From: Halanaerobium saccharolyticum
Lineage (GTDB): Bacteria > Bacillota > Halanaerobiia > Halanaerobiales > Halanaerobiaceae
Reading direction: 5' to 3'
Assembly: GCF_003053565.1 (NCBI RefSeq)
Contig: NZ_QAXS01000013.1
Span: forward strand, 1 to 63,938
DNA: 63,938 nucleotides
The notes under the pieces were generated by a model that saw only the letters and a list, made by a program, of their open reading frames with translations, was not told the DNA's origin and ran no database searches. A program made the translations under genes and the position numbers. This document shows, in pieces, positions 61,092-63,938 of this stretch; positions within the stretch are counted from its first letter, which is position 1; the number at the start of each line of letters is the position of its first letter.

Positions 61092-62423
61092 TTATTCATT
61101 TAGCTGATTATATTCTTTAAGTGATTTATTTACTCTCTCTGCTGCCTCATCCATTGCCGCTTGAGGAGTCATATTTCCTTCTAATGTTTTTTCAACTGAT
61201 TCTTCCACTATTTGTCTAACTTCAGGGAAAGTACCGATTAGTGCTCCCTGAGTAGAAACTGCTTTTTTACTCAGTAGTAACTGTAAAAATGCTGTTAGAT
61301 AATTTGGATTTTCAGCAAAAAACTTATTATTCATTTCTCTTTCAACTGCCGCTTTGGTTACCGGGAAGTAGCCTGTGTTTTCAAACCAGTAAACCTGCTG
61401 TTCTTCTTCTGAAAGCCACTTTAAGAATTCCCAGGTAGCTTTCAATTCCTCTTCTGGATGGTCAGCAATTGTCCAGAGACTTGCACCACCAATAATCACT
61501 CCACCGCGATTAGCAGCTGCTGGTCTTGGTAAAAATCCGGTTCCCAATTCAAAACCTGCTGCCTCAGCATTTTCTGTAAATCCGGCCACTGAAGAAGTAG
61601 ATTCTATTAACATTGCTGCTCTTCCGGAAGAAAATGCTTGATTTGCTCCATCCCAGCCTCGTCCTGGATTAAGCATAATTCCTTCATCAACCATTTCTTT
61701 CCACAGTTTAACAAAACGAACTGCTGCTTCTTCGTTTAGATTAGACGCGGTTGCTCTAGCACTACGCCCATTATCATTGTTAACCAGAGTTGCATCCTGG
61801 TTTGCAACCATCTGTTCTACAAACCAGCCAACAATTCCCAGGGTGAATCCATAGCGTTCAACTGTACCATCGTCATTTTTAATTGTTAATTTTCGTGCAT
61901 ACTCTTTTAGTTCTGCAAAAGTCTGAGGAGGTCTATTAGGATCTAAGCCCGCTTCTTCAAAAGCATCTCTATCATAATATAAAATTGGTGTAGATGAGTT
62001 AAAAGGCATAGAATTCAATTTGCCGTCAATTGTGTAGTAATTTGAAACCGGAACTAAAAATTTGTCCCAGTCAAAACTATTATCTCCCGCTACCTCTTTG
62101 CCCAGATCCTCTATTGGCATAATTATGCCGCTGTCCAGCATCATTTGTGTTCCAATTTCGTAAATCTGAATAATATGTGGTGCAGTTCCGGTCTGAACTG
62201 CTGACTGAGTTTTAGTCAAAGTATCATTATAAGAACCTGTATATTGAGCTTTAACTTCAACTTGATCATGGCTACTATTAAACTCTTCGACTAATGTGTT
62301 TACTACTTCGAGATTATGTCCTCCCATTGCATGCCAAAAATCAATTGTAACTTCTTCTGCCGCTGCCGAAAAACTCACAATAAAACAGAGACTTACCAGA
62401 ACTAACAAAACAGTTTTTTTCAT
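61092..62423 (-). CDS. ugpB: ABC solute-binding protein, UgpB-like
   Basis: The 443-residue secreted protein has a signal peptide (KKTVLLVLVSLCFIVSFSAAA) and a family 1 binding fold opening VTIDFWHAMGGHN. Features recalling glycerol-3-phosphate binding UgpB are FWHAMGG, FNSSTPILYYDRDAF and the C-terminal GTFPEVRQIVEESVE. Glycerol-3-phosphate or its diesters are therefore the best guess, with other sugars possible. It leads the ugpBAE-type operon. Confidence 0.85.
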   Translation of the reverse strand: MKKTVLLVLVSLCFIVSFSAAAEEVTIDFWHAMGGHNLEVVNTLVEEFNSSHDQVEVKAQYTGSYNDTLTKTQSAVQTGTAPHIIQIYEIGTQMMLDSGIIMPIEDLGKEVAGDNSFDWDKFLVPVSNYYTIDGKLNSMPFNSSTPILYYDRDAFEEAGLDPNRPPQTFAELKEYARKLTIKNDDGTVERYGFTLGIVGWFVEQMVANQDATLVNNDNGRSARATASNLNEEAAVRFVKLWKEMVDEGIMLNPGRGWDGANQAFSSGRAAMLIESTSSVAGFTENAEAAGFELGTGFLPRPAAANRGGVIIGGASLWTIADHPEEELKATWEFLKWLSEEEQQVYWFENTGYFPVTKAAVEREMNNKFFAENPNYLTAFLQLLLSKKAVSTQGALIGTFPEVRQIVEESVEKTLEGNMTPQAAMDEAAERVNKSLKEYNQLNE

Positions 62424-62558
62424 AAATATTTTTCACTCCCTTTTGATTTGATGAAAATAGAAATCTACTAAAATGATTTTCTCTATCTGTAATATTAGCA
62501 CTGCAAAGTTAAATCTAGATTTCTAAAAGGTTAAGTTTAGGTAAATTAAAAAATATCC

Positions 62559-62618
62559 CTGTATACTATTATAATAGGTCTTAAAACTATTCACATTTAC
62601 TCTTTATTGAACTATAAT
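62559..62618 (+). promoter_or_regulatory. Promoter of the divergent PII gene with the shared 15-bp element
   Basis: CTGTATACTATTATA (62559-62573) is identical to the amtB element. TTCACA (62590-62595) and TATAAT (62613-62618) are 17 bases apart. The weak -35 and matching layout suggest control by the same activator as amtB. Confidence 0.65.
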
Positions 62619-62662
62619 AAATATATAGAAATATTCAGAATATTAATTTAGGAGGGGTTGAA

Positions 62663-62995
62663 ATGAAAAAAGTTGAAGCTTTTATCCGATCTGATAAGTT
62701 AAATGAACTGGTCACAAAATTAAATTCTATGGGCCTGAAGGAATTAAATATTCTGGAAGCGAAGAACTTTAATCAAGATTTAATTGATTTAGCAGATAGT
62801 GATTTAAAAATAAAATTTACCCCGATGATGAGGATAGAATTCGTTATTAATTATACCGAAGTTGATAAATACGTAGAAGCAATTAAAAACACGGTTCAGA
62901 CTGGTGAGAGTGGTGACGGTAAGATTTATGTCAGTGATATAGAAAACTCCGTTAAAATAAGCACTGGGGAAGAAGGACTAAAAGCTATAGCTTAA
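62663..62995 (+). CDS. Divergent PII-family protein with altered T-loop
   Basis: The 110-residue protein keeps the PII core: MKKVEAFIRSDKLNEL at the start, B-loop TGESGDGKIYVSDIENSV and C-loop KISTGEEGLKAI. The T-loop (about residues 36-54) is unrelated to that of GlnB: NFNQDLIDLADSDLKIKF replaces the RQKG/YRG sequence, and both Tyr51 and the early glycine are missing. It can probably bind ATP but cannot contact AmtB or be uridylylated in the usual way. It stands alone between ugpB and an intron remnant. AGGAGGGG precedes ATG 62663. Confidence 0.85.
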   Translation: MKKVEAFIRSDKLNELVTKLNSMGLKELNILEAKNFNQDLIDLADSDLKIKFTPMMRIEFVINYTEVDKYVEAIKNTVQTGESGDGKIYVSDIENSVKISTGEEGLKAIA

Positions 62996-63003
62996 AATTA
63001 GCA

Positions 63004-63095
63004 ATCGAGTAGGAGGGAAATAATTAATTTATTCCCCGTCCTCTCACACCACCACAGCATATCGTTCGGTACTGGGCGGTTCATTAAGAATTAAT
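63004..63095 (-). mobile_element. 3' end of a group II intron (domains V and VI)
   Basis: On the minus strand, after the reverse-transcriptase frame, GAACCGCC to GGTGGT forms a domain V-like hairpin. GGGGAATAAATT/AATTATTTCCC then gives a domain VI-like stem, with CCTACTCGAT at its 3' side. The intron boundary is expected near 63004, 9 bases after the PII-like gene's stop. Exact pairing of domain V was not fully resolved by eye. Confidence 0.7.
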
Positions 63096-63098
63096 TAC

Positions 63099-63821
63099 TT
63101 ATGCATATCTTTCCGTAAAACTAAAGTATCCCAGTTTCTTTAACAACTGGTTGGTAAAGGTTCTTGCAAGTATTTGGCTATTGGATATTCTCCAGTAGAC
63201 TTTTCTTGTGTTGGCATATTCCCACGCTTTGGGCTTTTTAATACCTAATTTCCTGAGCATCCTAAAGCGGGTTTTGACCTTTTTCCACCGTTTCCAGTAG
63301 CACATTCTTATTCGTCGTCTGGTCCACTGGTCTAAGTCTCTCATCTTGCTTTTCATATCAGCTATTTTATAATAGCTGACCCAGCCCGTGATTGTCTGTT
63401 TTAGTTTCTTAAAACGATATTTCATCGTCCAGGGCTTGCTTCTTGATGTGAGTTCTTTTATCTTTGCTTTAATTTTCTTGATTGATTTCGGGTGGACTCT
63501 AACCCTCACTTCATCTTTTGTCCGATAAAATGAAAACCCCAGAAATTTTCTTCTCCAGGGTCTGCCGACTGCACTTTTTGTTGTATTAACTTTAAGTTTC
63601 AGTTTCTTTTCAATAAATGCAGTTAGACTTTTCATAACTCTTTCGGCTGCCTTTCTACTTCTGACATAGATCTGGTTGTCATCAGCATAGCGACAGAATT
63701 TATGATTGCGTTTTTCCAGCTCTTTATCCAGTTCGTCCAGCATAATGTTACTAAGTAGTGGACTTAAAAACCCGCCCTGCGGGCATCCTTCGTCTGTTTT
63801 CTTAATTAAATCATCAATCAT
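63099..63821 (-). pseudogene. 5'-truncated group II intron reverse transcriptase/maturase
   Basis: The remaining 240 residues hold reverse-transcriptase blocks from EGCPQGGFLSPLLSNIM onward, the catalytic FCRYADDNQIYV, KFLGFSFYR and the maturase X domain (WVSYYKIADMKSKMRDLDQWTRRRIRMCYWKRWK, cited by region). The usual first 150-200 residues are missing. Homology continues eight codons upstream of the ATG (QAYLNSGV) and then meets TAA at 63846-63848. It therefore looks like a deletion remnant, not a working protein. Confidence 0.88.
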
Positions 63822-63848
63822 TACTCCTGAGTTAAGATAAGCTTGTTA

Positions 63849-63938
63849 TGAGACAAGAAATATTTCAGTAACCAGGACATGTTTTTCACCAGTAAATATT
63901 TAAAAGAACAGGGTATTCTCATACCCTGAAATTAATTA
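63849..63938. other. Right edge; possible terminator of a gene outside the window
   Basis: CAGGGTAT (63909-63916) pairs with ATACCCTG (63921-63928); read on the minus strand it is followed by TTCTTTT. No gene is visible. The intron remnant must end before this hairpin. Confidence 0.5.

Overview
The window looks like chromosomal DNA of an AT-rich, anaerobic, nitrogen-fixing member of the Firmicutes. The closest overall fit I recognise is the Halanaerobiales (Halanaerobium-like); this is an inference from gene families and style, not from a marker gene. Supporting signs are the Clostridium-type nif genes (NifD with the roughly 50-residue insert, a split homocitrate synthase, a 2Fe-2S ferredoxin with cysteines at 11/24/56/60), nifI1/nifI2 between nifH and nifD, strong AGGAGG ribosome sites, frequent TTG/GTG starts, and a Firmicute purine operon behind riboswitches. 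No rRNA, tRNA or CRISPR array was seen.

Layout. 0.2-7.5 kb (minus strand): a zinc/manganese-type ABC importer (znuABC), a very large tandem DUF445 membrane protein and corA, preceded by a dense DnaA-box cluster (7.62-7.81 kb). 7.8-10.5 kb: a receiver/PAS/GGDEF/HD-GYP-like signalling protein and a CDF cation exporter. 11.0-17.0 kb (plus strand): a LytS/LytTR two-component system and a CstA-family carrier, resembling the pyruvate-responsive BtsSR-BtsT set. A complete 1919-bp IS element with 28-bp inverted ends and a 7-bp target duplication has landed in the last codons of the response regulator. 17.1-21.6 kb: ferrous iron uptake (DtxR-family regulator, feoA, feoB, two tiny Cys-rich FeoB-associated proteins, a DUF2325 protein) with DtxR-like and Fur-like operators and a candidate small RNA. 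21.6-24.6 kb: an ABC exporter with a NEW3-domain surface protein.

24.9-35.1 kb (minus strand): the purine operon purDKEBCFMNH, headed by a sigma-A promoter and a tandem guanine-PRPP riboswitch that ends in one terminator. 35.2-38.3 kb: pdxR divergent from pdxST (vitamin B6). 38.4-53.8 kb: the nitrogen block, with amtB-glnB on the plus strand and, on the minus strand, nifH-I1-I2-D-K-E-N-B, a ferredoxin, modA, modB and the catalytic homocitrate-synthase subunit. The second homocitrate-synthase subunit lies upstream of nifH. A terminator-like hairpin sits between nifK and nifE. 53.9-58.5 kb: a branched-chain amino-acid ABC importer. 58.8-62.4 kb: a stand-alone PTS EIIA protein and a UgpBAE-type ABC importer without its ATPase. 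62.6-63.0 kb: a divergent PII paralogue whose promoter carries the same 15-bp element, at almost the same distance, as the amtB promoter. 63.0-63.9 kb: the 3' remnant of a group II intron.

The central theme is nitrogen. Ammonium entry (AmtB), PII signalling (GlnB, the NifI pair and the divergent PII), nitrogenase structure and cofactor assembly (NifHDK, NifENB, NifV, Mod, ferredoxin) and amino-acid scavenging (Liv) are clustered. They appear tied together by shared promoter elements and transcript hairpins rather than by a recognisable NifA/sigma-54 system, for which I see no gene or -24/-12 promoter.
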